Notes: generated from the sequence alone by a model not told the origin. A stretch of 64,000 nt of DNA from Anaerolineales bacterium (GCA_026996855.1 JALWJZ010000103.1:22185-86184); one strand, 5' to 3'; counted from the first letter of the stretch, positions 39,454 to 49,453 are shown. A program made the numbers and translations.

Positions 39454-39816
39454 GACCAAAGCGCCTAAAAAGAAACCCGGAAGAGCGGGAAACGGCGACC
39501 GAAACCCCTGGCCAGCCCACCACAGCATAGCACCCAACCATGCACCAATGGGCAAAACGGGATTAACCAGACTCATAGCGCTCAGGGTCAGCACATCCGC
39601 CGAACCCATCCAAGAACGAAGAAGAAGGCCCAAACCAAACCACACCACAGCCCATATCCAGGCTTCCAGTCCTCCCATAGAGAGACGAAGGGTTATGGCC
39701 CAAAACAACATCCCGGCAAGCGTCCATGCATTCACCTGCCGCGAACGCAGGTCCTGCCAGGCGGCCAGGCCCAACAAGACCAGAAACCCTACCATACCCC
39801 AGGCAGAAGCCGCCAT
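39427..39816 (-). CDS. Prepilin peptidase, A24/TadV-like
   Basis: AAWQDLRSRQVN and MGSADVLTLSAM (GxGD-like site); 129 aa. Confidence 0.8.
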   Translation of the reverse strand: MAASAWGMVGFLVLLGLAAWQDLRSRQVNAWTLAGMLFWAITLRLSMGGLEAWIWAVVWFGLGLLLRSWMGSADVLTLSAMSLVNPVLPIGAWLGAMLWWAGQGFRSPFPALPGFFLGALVLTIASMAL

Positions 39817-40379
39817 CGTACCCTCCGGGCGTACTCGGTGTAACCGTCCAAAATCCCCTCTTCCCACTGAATACGCAGCAACACCGTTACGGTGAGCACC
39901 GCGGCCAGAGCCAGATTGCGCAGGGAGGGGTTCAGAAGCACAACCGGTATCAAACTCAGGGTTTCCCCAGCATACATAGGGTGTCGAATGAACCGATAAG
40001 GGCCGTGTGTGACCAAACCCCGGTCCGCAGGTGCAACACCAAAAGCCGCACCCAGGGAAACCATCCCCCACAAAGCCAGGCCCACACCCACCAGGCCCAA
40101 TGCTTCAGCCCACCATGTCGTATGACCCGCTTCCAATCCCTGGGGGAGAACAGCGTCTATCCATGCGATGACCTTCTGATACCAGGGAGCGTCTCTCCGG
40201 GCCGCCCGCCGATGCCAAAGGCGGAAGGCAGCCAATCCGCCGTGCAAAGCCACGGCCAAGGACAACCAATTTCCCATATCTACAAACCGGCGCAGATTGA
40301 TGCCGGCCAGCAGAACCAGGAAAGCAGTACCTATCAGGGTGAGGCAAACATGGAGAACACGGGAGCACCCAGTACCCAT
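39789..40379 (-). CDS. Isoprenylcysteine carboxyl methyltransferase/PEMT-like membrane methyltransferase
   Basis: GPYRFIRHPMYAGETLSLIPVVLL...EEGILDGYTEYARRVRWRLLPGVW. Confidence 0.85.
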   Translation of the reverse strand: MGTGCSRVLHVCLTLIGTAFLVLLAGINLRRFVDMGNWLSLAVALHGGLAAFRLWHRRAARRDAPWYQKVIAWIDAVLPQGLEAGHTTWWAEALGLVGVGLALWGMVSLGAAFGVAPADRGLVTHGPYRFIRHPMYAGETLSLIPVVLLNPSLRNLALAAVLTVTVLLRIQWEEGILDGYTEYARRVRWRLLPGVW

Positions 40380-41194
40380 AGAAGGAACCCCACGAAAGGC
40401 ATGAAGTAAAAGATAGCCGCGGCCAACACCAACTGGCTGTCCAGTTTCTTGGCCCGTGCCATAACGTCTGTGCGATATTCACGAGCCATAGCGCGGGCAA
40501 TTTCCGACATGAGAAAAGCCCCCTGGGTACCCTTCCGGGCCACCATGTCCAATTGGACGGCCAGCATCAAAATTTCCGGCACACCGCGGGAAAACTTGCG
40601 GGCATAATCCAGGAACATGCCCACCGCAGGGGGACGGGAAAACAGCGGACGTCCGGTTTTCCGAGCCTGCTCGACGGCCTCAGCAATGAAACGGTGAAGC
40701 GGGCCTGAGAGTTGCGCGGCGCGTTCCAAAGCCAGGTCCGGTGATGCGCCCGCGGCCAGTTCCGCAGCCATGACAGTTGCCAATTCAGGAAGTTGACGTT
40801 TAGCCAATCGCTTCGCGCGGGAGGCCCGGTTTCGTACTTTGAGGATGGGGTAATACGTGAGAAGCAGGGGCAGAAACCAGGCCAACCCTTTTGGAATGCC
40901 AACAACCAGGAAAAGGGCCAGATACCCAAATGCCGTCATGACCGCGGCTTCCCCAAGGACGCGGTACGCCGTCACGTTTTTCAAGTACCCGGCTCGCTGC
41001 GCCCAGGTCAAATCCTCTCGGATACGCTTGAGGGAAAACGGGAAACGCTTGGCCAACCAAGCCCCAAATTGCTCCAAGGTACCCCCTTCTCTTCCGCGGT
41101 ATTCAGCCAAAATCGCGGTCGGACGGCGAGATAGTCCCAAATCCAAGGCCCAATATACGGCCAGGCCCAAAGCAAACGCTGCGAAGAAAGTCAT
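40334..41194 (-). CDS. tadC: Tad pilus platform protein TadC-like
   Basis: T2SSF-like; LPELATVMAAELAAGASPDLALERAAQ. Confidence 0.88.
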   Translation of the reverse strand: MTFFAAFALGLAVYWALDLGLSRRPTAILAEYRGREGGTLEQFGAWLAKRFPFSLKRIREDLTWAQRAGYLKNVTAYRVLGEAAVMTAFGYLALFLVVGIPKGLAWFLPLLLTYYPILKVRNRASRAKRLAKRQLPELATVMAAELAAGASPDLALERAAQLSGPLHRFIAEAVEQARKTGRPLFSRPPAVGMFLDYARKFSRGVPEILMLAVQLDMVARKGTQGAFLMSEIARAMAREYRTDVMARAKKLDSQLVLAAAIFYFMPFVGFLLWVLGAPVFSMFASP

Positions 41195-42111
41195 AGGCTC
41201 ACCTCCCGAATGAGGCCCTGGATATAGAAATAGCCCACCACCCCCCAGACCACGAGAAGCACCAAAAGTACCTGATTGAACGGCTGGTAAAACAGGGCTT
41301 TGGTCTGGGGGTTGGACATGATGACAACAAGACCGGTACCCAAGGCCAACAAAATCACTCGGATAGTACCCCATGCACCGGCCGCCGCGGCCATGGCCTC
41401 GGCGCGGGCGTCCAGGATGTGGGTGAGGTTCTCGGCCACCATGTTGAAAGCCTCTACATAACCCACGCCGCCGGTTTCCCACACGCGCTTCAATTCCCGA
41501 AGGAACAGCACCAGAGTTGGCGAAAGCATTTCGGCTTCCTGGATGGCTTGTTGAAAAGCGCGGCCGGGTTCCCGGTGAAGCCGATGGACGAAGGTCTGCA
41601 TCCACTTCCTCAGCGGGCTGTTCTGCTCCATGCTTTCGAGCACTTCATCCAGGGCTTGCAAAAGATTGGGGGTGATGGGAAGGGTGGCAGCCAGGCGGGT
41701 CAGCACCAAAGGGAGTTCCTTTTCCATGCGCTGACGAAAGTCCTTCCACTTGGTCTCTACCCAGGTGCGCACCAGGAAATAAGATGCTACAGGGGATGCA
41801 AGGACAAAGACAGGTGGTAGAAACACCGCGGCCAGACTGCCCACCACGACGGTGGAAGCCAGAACACCAAACCAAAAGGCCCTGTTTTCCCAACCTTTGA
41901 CGTCCAGGCCCAGGGATTGGAAAGCCAGGCGAATGGGCAACGCCCGGTCAACAATCAACGTTTTTTGGTCGTCACGGCTTCGCATGTATTGCCGCAAGGT
42001 AGTCTGCACCCGGTGGCTATTCCAAAGGGATAGTCCCAAATCCAAAGCCCAGTAAACAGCCAGGCCCAAAGCAAACGCCACTATGATGGGTATAACCAAA
42101 TCCATCATCAT
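41191..42111 (-). CDS. tadB: Tad pilus platform protein TadB-like
   Basis: T2SSF-like; ELPLVLTRLAATLPITPNLLQALDEVLE. Confidence 0.88.
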   Translation of the reverse strand: MMMDLVIPIIVAFALGLAVYWALDLGLSLWNSHRVQTTLRQYMRSRDDQKTLIVDRALPIRLAFQSLGLDVKGWENRAFWFGVLASTVVVGSLAAVFLPPVFVLASPVASYFLVRTWVETKWKDFRQRMEKELPLVLTRLAATLPITPNLLQALDEVLESMEQNSPLRKWMQTFVHRLHREPGRAFQQAIQEAEMLSPTLVLFLRELKRVWETGGVGYVEAFNMVAENLTHILDARAEAMAAAAGAWGTIRVILLALGTGLVVIMSNPQTKALFYQPFNQVLLVLLVVWGVVGYFYIQGLIREVSL

Positions 42112-43334
42112 CGCCGCTCCCTGGTGAGGGGTTCCATGGAAGTGTCGCCGTAACGGTACACCTGGCGGAACTTCACATCTCCGCCTTTGAAACCTGCAAC
42201 TTCGTGAACGGCCAGCACCCGCCGTTTGCCGTCCGCCCAACCCACGGTGACCACCACATCTATGGCCTGCTCGAAGATGGCTTTGGCGGCCTCCATACGC
42301 ACCTGGGCGTCGGCGAACATGATGACGGCCAGACGAAACACCGCGTGCTGGGGACTTTCCGCGTGGAACGTAGACAGACCGGGGTGGTCGGACATCTGGG
42401 CGCGGAACAGGGCCAGGGCTGCATCGCCCGTGCGCACCTCACCCACGATGAGCCATTGCGGTGCCATGCGCATAGCATCGTCCACGCCGTCCTTCAGGGT
42501 GTACGGCGGTACCTGGCTTCCGGGCATGGAAGACCGGGCTTCGAGCGTGACCACATTGGGATGCCGGAGCCAGATTTCTTCAGGGTCCTCAATCTTCACC
42601 ACGCGTGCATCGGCCGGGATGCCCCCGTTGGCCAGGGCACTGAGGAAAGTGGTCTTGCCCGTGGCCGTGCCACCAATGACCAAAACCCGCAGTTTTCGCC
42701 CGACCGCGGCGCATAAAGCGTCCATGACAAAATCCGGGGCCATTTCCCAGGCAATGATGTCCTGGGGCAGGATGGGTCGGGCTTCAAACAAACGAATGTT
42801 AATGGCGGGGTACCCTTCCCCTGGGGCCAACACAGGATGCACGATTTTTACACGTGCGCCCCCCGTTCCATGGAACCGAGGCAAACGAGCGTTTACTGAA
42901 GGATTGGCTTCGTTCAAAGCCCGCCCCGTAGGGGCCAACAGGGCTTCCACAGCGCGCCAGGCTTCTTCTACTGTGGGGCGATAATCCCACGGCTCGAAAT
43001 GCTCAGCCCCTTTTCGCAACAACCACACCGAGCCATCAGGGTTCAAAGCAATCTCGGTCAGGTCGTTTCGAGAAGGAGGCAATAGCGCACCAAGAAAACC
43101 CATCCCGCCCACTTGAGCGGCTGCTCGGCGCGCCATATCTTCCACCAACACCGGCCCCGCGGTTAGACCCTTTTCTGCAAGGAGGCGGTGCACTTCTTGG
43201 CGGGCCTCTTTCAAGAGGGCTTCTGTATCCCGAACCACGGCAAGGGGTAGCCGTCCTAACCGTTCCACAGCTTCCCGAACGATGTTGTCCTGGTGCTCTG
43301 TGGTTAGCGTTTGGGCAAATTGCGTCCAGGTCAT
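42108..43334 (-). CDS. tadA: Tad secretion ATPase (CpaF/TadA)
   Basis: VIGGTATGKTTFLSALA; PQWLIVGEVRTGDAALALFRAQMSDHPGLSTFHAES. Confidence 0.94.
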   Translation of the reverse strand: MTWTQFAQTLTTEHQDNIVREAVERLGRLPLAVVRDTEALLKEARQEVHRLLAEKGLTAGPVLVEDMARRAAAQVGGMGFLGALLPPSRNDLTEIALNPDGSVWLLRKGAEHFEPWDYRPTVEEAWRAVEALLAPTGRALNEANPSVNARLPRFHGTGGARVKIVHPVLAPGEGYPAINIRLFEARPILPQDIIAWEMAPDFVMDALCAAVGRKLRVLVIGGTATGKTTFLSALANGGIPADARVVKIEDPEEIWLRHPNVVTLEARSSMPGSQVPPYTLKDGVDDAMRMAPQWLIVGEVRTGDAALALFRAQMSDHPGLSTFHAESPQHAVFRLAVIMFADAQVRMEAAKAIFEQAIDVVVTVGWADGKRRVLAVHEVAGFKGGDVKFRQVYRYGDTSMEPLTRERR

Positions 43335-43353
43335 GACTCCCTCGCTTCCGGTC

Positions 43354-44616
43354 TCACGTTCGCACCTTTACCCGCACCGGTCCCATCCGATACTCCTGGG
43401 CTGCGTTGGATGCGGCTGCGACCGCGGGCATGGGCGGAACCAATGCATTGACAAGTCCCTGAATAGCCTTTCGAAACTCCCCCACACCCAGTGGGGACTG
43501 ACGTCGGTCCTGGGCCACGGCCACCGCGGACAGGAAAGGAATGGTCGCGGCCAAAGGCGGGAAAGTGGCCCCCGACACGTCCCGCAGCATCTCTGTTGCG
43601 GCCCGGTGCCATTCTTTGGGCGCGATGCGTCCGCCCACCATGTTCAGGGCCACCAAGATGTGATTCGCGGGCAGGCGGTGCTCGCCGGACACGCGTTCGG
43701 TGACCGTGCGGTAGGCTTCCACAGTGCTCAGGATGTCGGCCAGAGAAGGTCTGGCTACCAACACCAAATGAGTGGCCGCAGTGATGGCTTGGGCCGCGAT
43801 ATTCGCGTTAGGGGTGTCCAGGACGAGCAGGGCATACCCTGCCCTGGCCGCGGTGCTCACCAACGCAGACAGCGAAGCCGGGTTTTCGGTAGGCAATGCG
43901 GAAAAGCGGGCCTCGGTGAGTACATCCGGGAACCCCCCTAACACGGCCAGGCCGTTCAGCATTTGCAAACTTTCCTGCAACCCTTCTACCGAGGGATTGG
44001 CCATCCAGGATGTGATATTGGGTTCAGGCTTCAAGCCCAGAACCAGGGGGTTGGTGTCCGGGGTATCCAGGCCCACCAACATGGTGGGCACGCCGCGAGT
44101 TGCGGCTTCCAGGGCCACTGCCGCGGCCAATGTGCTTTTCCCCGTACCGCCTGCATGATTCCAGAACATCACCACGCGAAAACCCACCACCAACGCGGGG
44201 CCAGATGGGGCCGCTTGCGGCGAAACCTCTGCCCCACCCCATCCCCCTGTGGTTGTCATGACTGCGGCGGCCACAATGCGGTCGGGAAGTTTGTGCAGGT
44301 CTTCGAAATCCCCTATATGCACCTCCCGCACCCTGGGCATCTGGGCAAAGGCCTGACGCATCTCCGCGGCCTGGGGCGGCAGGACCAGAAAGACCTCCGC
44401 CTGTACGGCCTGCAGGAACCGCTGCAGGGGGTCCGGCCCACCGAAGAGGGTGGCATCCAGGACCAAGGCCTGGGGGTTGTAGGCCATCTTGGATTGCAGG
44501 TCTTCGACGCTCAGGGCCACCGAGACCACATGGAGCCGGTCGTCGTCGCTGAGCACCGGCCCCCATACGTTGAGGCGAGGCATGGGAGCGGCAATCAAAA
44601 CCGTGACCTTGGTCAT
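43354..44616 (-). CDS. TadZ/CpaE-like MinD/ParA-type ATPase
   Basis: FWNHAGGTGKSTLAAAVALEAA; N-terminal receiver-like domain. Confidence 0.85.
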   Translation of the reverse strand: MTKVTVLIAAPMPRLNVWGPVLSDDDRLHVVSVALSVEDLQSKMAYNPQALVLDATLFGGPDPLQRFLQAVQAEVFLVLPPQAAEMRQAFAQMPRVREVHIGDFEDLHKLPDRIVAAAVMTTTGGWGGAEVSPQAAPSGPALVVGFRVVMFWNHAGGTGKSTLAAAVALEAATRGVPTMLVGLDTPDTNPLVLGLKPEPNITSWMANPSVEGLQESLQMLNGLAVLGGFPDVLTEARFSALPTENPASLSALVSTAARAGYALLVLDTPNANIAAQAITAATHLVLVARPSLADILSTVEAYRTVTERVSGEHRLPANHILVALNMVGGRIAPKEWHRAATEMLRDVSGATFPPLAATIPFLSAVAVAQDRRQSPLGVGEFRKAIQGLVNALVPPMPAVAAASNAAQEYRMGPVRVKVRT

Positions 44617-45461
44617 TTGCTTTCCTCCGCTTGCTCGGATGGTTGCGGAAACACCACCATAGCGGGCACGAAGAAGCCCGAAGTCCGAATGCTGACCTCA
44701 GCATTCGGGGGAACCAAAAAGAGGCTCAAGCGCGCGCCATCCGACATTTGCAAAGCAGCCAGCAATTCCACGGGGTTCACAGGCATGGTGACGTTTTCCG
44801 CTCCGAACGTTTGAAACTCGTACACCACATTCACCGGCTCTGCAGGTACGGCCACCACCACTGCCCCCTCTTTAGATTTCATGGAGCCAATACTCCCCAA
44901 AAGGGGGTCCTCACTGCCCGTTTCTTGCAAAGCCTGGAACTCCGGCGATACGTATAGCACCCGCAACCCTTCAATGACCACCTTAGCGTAATCCCCTGAG
45001 ACCAGGGGCGTTTGCGCTTCCCCTGCTTCTTCCACAGGGAAACGGGCCAGGATGGCCTGGACAAAAGTCTGGTCGTCAATAAGAGCGACCACGCCCACCT
45101 TGTCACCGGGCTTGAGCACACCCGCGACGCCGGAGGCATCGTCCACCTGGATGGCCATCGCACGCTCGTCGGGATTGAGGTCGAACTGCCATGGTCCCAG
45201 ATGGGCCTGACGAATCACATCCCCCGCGCTCCGTGGTACGGCCAGGGTCTGGCCCAAGACGCTCTCGATGGATGTCAATGCGTCTTCAGGGGCCAGGTTT
45301 TCGGGCATGGCTTGCAGGGTCACGTCTCCTTCCGAGATGACCTGACCGGGGGCCAGGTCGCGAGCGGCGACCACAACTTGAACGGTTTGAGTCTGTGAAA
45401 GCAAGTACACCACCGCGGCCACCAACAGAGCGATGCCAATGCGCAGCGCTTTACTCAACAT
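44613..45461 (-). CDS. cpaB: Flp pilus assembly protein CpaB/RcpC (SAF domain)
   Basis: VVVAARDLAPGQVISEGDVTLQAMPENLAPEDALTSIESVLGQTLAVPRSAGDVI. Confidence 0.92.
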   Translation of the reverse strand: MLSKALRIGIALLVAAVVYLLSQTQTVQVVVAARDLAPGQVISEGDVTLQAMPENLAPEDALTSIESVLGQTLAVPRSAGDVIRQAHLGPWQFDLNPDERAMAIQVDDASGVAGVLKPGDKVGVVALIDDQTFVQAILARFPVEEAGEAQTPLVSGDYAKVVIEGLRVLYVSPEFQALQETGSEDPLLGSIGSMKSKEGAVVVAVPAEPVNVVYEFQTFGAENVTMPVNPVELLAALQMSDGARLSLFLVPPNAEVSIRTSGFFVPAMVVFPQPSEQAEESK

Positions 45462-45639
45462 GGCTTTTCTCCTTCTTCACGGTCTGTTTGGCAATCAACA
45501 AAAGCGTCAAGGCTTCTTCCAGGGATTTCCAATCCACGTCCAGCACATGCTGGTTTTGGTCCACCACCACAACCAGGGCCCGGTTGCCTTGCAGTAAACG
45601 CTTCACGGTCTCTTCCAGAACTCGTTTCACATCGTTCAT
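45451..45639 (-). CDS. Small hypothetical protein in tad operon
   Basis: 62 aa; overlaps neighbours by a few nt. Confidence 0.6.
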   Translation of the reverse strand: MNDVKRVLEETVKRLLQGNRALVVVVDQNQHVLDVDWKSLEEALTLLLIAKQTVKKEKSHVE

Positions 45640-45905
45640 GGCGCCACCTCGTTTGCACTGGTTGCCGTCATCGTGGGGCCGGGTGTCACGGTTGGCGTGT
45701 ACACCCAATGTGGAGGCGGAGTGACCCCCTGCCACCATCCCGAAAGGGTGGGTGTGGGTGTGGCCGTGGAGGGCACGGTCACCATCCATGCCGTAGGCGT
45801 TGGGGTTCTCCCGCCATTTCCACTCCAGGACAGACCTCCCAGGGCCATAAGCATGGCCAGCAGAAAAACCAACAGCACCAGGAACCCCATGACGCTTTGC
45901 TTCAT
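45636..45905 (-). CDS. Small membrane-anchored Pro/Thr-rich protein
   Basis: MKQSVMGFLVLLVFLLAMLMALGG then Pro/Thr-rich tail; ATGA overlaps on both sides. Confidence 0.65.
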   Translation of the reverse strand: MKQSVMGFLVLLVFLLAMLMALGGLSWSGNGGRTPTPTAWMVTVPSTATPTPTLSGWWQGVTPPPHWVYTPTVTPGPTMTATSANEVAP

Positions 45906-48900
45906 ATCCGTATCCTCCCCAGTCGCGCAGCGATTTCCGTGTCGTCTGGCTCCGGTACGTCCAGCATCAAGGGTTTGAAAAGCACGGGGCGCTGATAAGC
46001 CCGGTCGAAGGTGTATGGGAAGCGACCAATTTGCAGGCCAATGGGCATATCGGTGAGGAAGCGCCGCCATTCCTCATCGCGGAAACCTTTCTCCGAGAAA
46101 CCCAGGGCGGCCAGCACGATGTCCTTGTCCCTGGGGTTCTTGAGGAAGGCGATGCACAGGTTGTTGCAGGAACTGATGATGTCCTGGGGAATGAGGGAAG
46201 GGGCCTGGGTGATGACGTGCAAACGCACGCCGTACTTCCGCGCATCCCGGAACATGTCTCCGAAACGCTGGGCCGCAGAGATGCCCTCCTCGGCCTCTTC
46301 AAAGGACGCGGCCCCAAAAATCTTGTTGGCCTCTTCGAAGAAAATTTGCAACAACGGCTCATCGGGACCGGCCAGGTGGCGCACCCGGCGGGTCATCATG
46401 TCCATGTAGAGGTGCCAGCCCAACCATCCCAGCAGGAAAGCCTTACCGAAGTCGTCCAGGAAGGAGCCGCCTTCCACAATGAGGATGCCCCAGGGCCGGG
46501 CCATTTCCTCCACGGGCACCACGTCCGGCCCCGGCTCGAACATCCGGGACGCCGCTCCCTGAACCAGGGGGTTGAGCCGGTACAGAATGCCCTCCAGCAC
46601 CCCCTGAAGCATGGTGTCCCGCGGAGGCACGGTAGTCAGTTTTTCCTGGACCTGACGGTACAGGTCAGCCAGGCCCACCTTGCTACTTCGATGCACCGCG
46701 ATGGCTTGCTTTTGTTCCCAGGTGAGGTCGCTCAGGGGTGTTCCCGCGGAAACACCCACCAGGTCGGCCTCGTCGGGCTGCACCCTGCCCCATTTGGGGT
46801 CGGTGCGGATTTCGGGGTCGTCCACCAGAACCCCGGCCCGCAGGTACACTTGTCGCAACGCGTCCAGAAGTTCCTGTTTCTGTCGGCGCACGCCCAGGCG
46901 GGCGATGGAACCAAAGATGTCCGCAAAGGCTCGCCACTGGGTTTCGGGGTCAATGTTGCGACCGATTTGGAGGGGGTTCCAGCGCAGGGGCCGGGGAGCA
47001 TCGGGCCAGAGTTGACGAATGTCCACGTGCCCTTCCAGGCCGGGCGCGTTGAGAAGCGCCCGCCAGCCCGCGCCGAAGTCCAGCACCACGGTGCGGGTGC
47101 GCCATTTGAGCGTGGTCTCATAGGCCATGCGGATGGCCGATACCGATTTCCCCCACCCCGTGTCCCCTGCAAACAGGGTATGGAAAAGCCGCCGTTGGTC
47201 CAGGCGCACAGGCGCGGTGGTGAGTTCGTGGGTAGTGGGCGAAACCTGGTGCCCCAGCACCACATCGCCGGGCATGTCGGGATAGAACCCCATGCCCTCC
47301 GGGATGGGTGCCATGACGGTCACCGTGGACCCTTCTTCGATGAGCGCGGGTGCGGTATATGCGGCCACCTGGCCCGCGGTGAGTAGGGTCGTGTACTTGG
47401 TCCAGAGTTTTCCACCAAAGGGGTCGTTCTCCGCAGGTCCATGCCAGGGCAGAAAAGCCAGGGCGTGATAGCGCAGGGGTTCCACGTCCTGGGGTTCTGG
47501 ATGCACGGTAAGCACGGGTGTGGGCACGTTCGGCCCATGGAAGGCCTGGGGAACTAGGCTTTCCACCGCGGCTGCGGCCTCTTCGTCGTCCACCCATATC
47601 AGGGCCTCGGTCATAAAGCCGCCCTCCGCGCTGGCCTGGTTGAGGATACCCTCCAGTCCCCGCAGGATTTCCGTGAGGCGCATGGCCACGTCGTCTTCGG
47701 TTTGCCAGGAACGCCCAATGCTGACGCCGGGCACCAGGCCCGCGCTCAGGCCCGAAACCCATCCGTATCCACCGGCATGGCCTGCCGCGTTGGACACGCC
47801 TTTGCTCTCTGCATGGGACAGCCCCCACCCCTCACTTTTCGTATCCGCTTGCGACCAGGTGTCGGATTGGCTTCTTGTGGTGGACCAGAACCGGGACACG
47901 GACACGGATTTCCCTTTCGTATGTGCGTGGCTGTGGGTGACACTGGTTGTATCCGCCGTCCCCCAGGTTTCTGACCGTCCCGTGGTATGCGCGGTGCCAT
48001 GGGTCACCGTGGTACTGGAAAAGGTGCCCGATGTTGTCGTCACTCCCCACGTACTCGCACCGCCCACAGAAGCGCTCACCGTATCGGAGGTGGAAGTGGT
48101 ATTGGCATCACTTTGCATGGTACTGATGGAGCCCGACAACGATGCACTCCGTGACGCGCTCTGGGTACCGGACCAGCCGACTTCTCCAGACACATTGGCG
48201 TTCCATCCACCATTCACGCCTGCCCCTAACGTTCCAGGTACACCCAGGCTCACGTTGCCTCCGGCATGATAACCTGCACTCCCCCCTACACTGGCGCTTT
48301 GTGTAAAGGATTGTCCCACCGTGAGGCTTTGGCCTACGGTTATGCCTTGGGTGGTGCCGGAAGTATGCGTTTTGGCCGTCCCCGTTGTATGGGCACCACC
48401 TATGGACCAGCTCGAAGAGCCTCCTGCGCTATGACCCACAGAGCCACTTGTTCCCTCAGTATGGCTGACGGAAGTGCTGTGGGTCGTGCTTTCAAAGGTG
48501 CCCACGGAATGGCTCACCGTATGTGCCCGTCCGTGCGCCACGCCTGTGGTGTCTGCTGAACTGTGGGTAACGGTCACGCTTCCACCAGTCGTATGGGCCA
48601 CGCCCTCTGTGTGGGCATAGCCCTCAGTATGGGCCTGGCCCCACTGCCGGGATACCCCGTCCGTGTGGGCCACACTTTCCGCACGTCCTGCCATGCCCGA
48701 GTGGGAAAGGGTGCGACCCAGGGCGGCCATGATGGGCACGCCCAGGGAAAAGCCGATACTGAGGGCCCCTCGCTGCCGCGAGGCCACGATGGACGCCAGT
48801 TGCGCCACTTCTACCAGGGTTTTGGACAGATAACGCCGGGGCAGGGCCTCGGCCACGGTCTGAAACACGAAGTTCTTGCGCAACTTGGCCAGGCCCCGGA

Positions 48901-49453
48901 AAAGGATTTCGTTCTGTTCCGCGGCCAGGTCATCGGGTGTGGGATTGGGTAGAGAACCGTCTTCTCCGTACAACCCCCGCCGGGTCTCCCGCGGATCCGG
49001 GAAACCCAGCAGCACCAGGGGACGGCGTGCGGACATGATGAACCGAAGATACCACTCCAGGTACTCCGTCTCCGGAGGCACCGTTCGAGACTGGGGGTAG
49101 TTTGCCAGGGTCGCCAACACCGCGGCCAGCTGTTCCCGGGCTCGAGCGATGGCTTCATCCTTCGTGTCCGCGGTGGCCGCGGCGCCGTAGAACTGCACGA
49201 TGCCCACGTAACGAGGCCGAAACATGCCCATGGCGCTGTATACGAAGTTCACCCCCGCGTTGTACATGCCCCGGATGGCGGCCCACTGCTTTCCCAGAAG
49301 GTCGTAGTCTTCCTTGGCGGCGATGGGGATGGCGTGAAGCCGATGCAGGGCTACTGCCCTGTACAACGTTCGTCCTTCGGGAGTGGCGATGTGGAACCAC
49401 AGCGCGCCCACTTCACCGCCGTTGTCATGTACACCTGAAGCCAGAATACACAT
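45902..49453 (-). CDS. VirB4/TraC/HerA-like ATPase with ~330-aa Ser/Thr/Gly/His-rich insert
   Basis: Walker A FAGDTGWGKSVSA; Walker B-like LLQIFFEEANKIFG; low-complexity insert about aa 251-582. Confidence 0.88.
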   Translation of the reverse strand: MCILASGVHDNGGEVGALWFHIATPEGRTLYRAVALHRLHAIPIAAKEDYDLLGKQWAAIRGMYNAGVNFVYSAMGMFRPRYVGIVQFYGAAATADTKDEAIARAREQLAAVLATLANYPQSRTVPPETEYLEWYLRFIMSARRPLVLLGFPDPRETRRGLYGEDGSLPNPTPDDLAAEQNEILFRGLAKLRKNFVFQTVAEALPRRYLSKTLVEVAQLASIVASRQRGALSIGFSLGVPIMAALGRTLSHSGMAGRAESVAHTDGVSRQWGQAHTEGYAHTEGVAHTTGGSVTVTHSSADTTGVAHGRAHTVSHSVGTFESTTHSTSVSHTEGTSGSVGHSAGGSSSWSIGGAHTTGTAKTHTSGTTQGITVGQSLTVGQSFTQSASVGGSAGYHAGGNVSLGVPGTLGAGVNGGWNANVSGEVGWSGTQSASRSASLSGSISTMQSDANTTSTSDTVSASVGGASTWGVTTTSGTFSSTTVTHGTAHTTGRSETWGTADTTSVTHSHAHTKGKSVSVSRFWSTTRSQSDTWSQADTKSEGWGLSHAESKGVSNAAGHAGGYGWVSGLSAGLVPGVSIGRSWQTEDDVAMRLTEILRGLEGILNQASAEGGFMTEALIWVDDEEAAAAVESLVPQAFHGPNVPTPVLTVHPEPQDVEPLRYHALAFLPWHGPAENDPFGGKLWTKYTTLLTAGQVAAYTAPALIEEGSTVTVMAPIPEGMGFYPDMPGDVVLGHQVSPTTHELTTAPVRLDQRRLFHTLFAGDTGWGKSVSAIRMAYETTLKWRTRTVVLDFGAGWRALLNAPGLEGHVDIRQLWPDAPRPLRWNPLQIGRNIDPETQWRAFADIFGSIARLGVRRQKQELLDALRQVYLRAGVLVDDPEIRTDPKWGRVQPDEADLVGVSAGTPLSDLTWEQKQAIAVHRSSKVGLADLYRQVQEKLTTVPPRDTMLQGVLEGILYRLNPLVQGAASRMFEPGPDVVPVEEMARPWGILIVEGGSFLDDFGKAFLLGWLGWHLYMDMMTRRVRHLAGPDEPLLQIFFEEANKIFGAASFEEAEEGISAAQRFGDMFRDARKYGVRLHVITQAPSLIPQDIISSCNNLCIAFLKNPRDKDIVLAALGFSEKGFRDEEWRRFLTDMPIGLQIGRFPYTFDRAYQRPVLFKPLMLDVPEPDDTEIAARLGRIRI

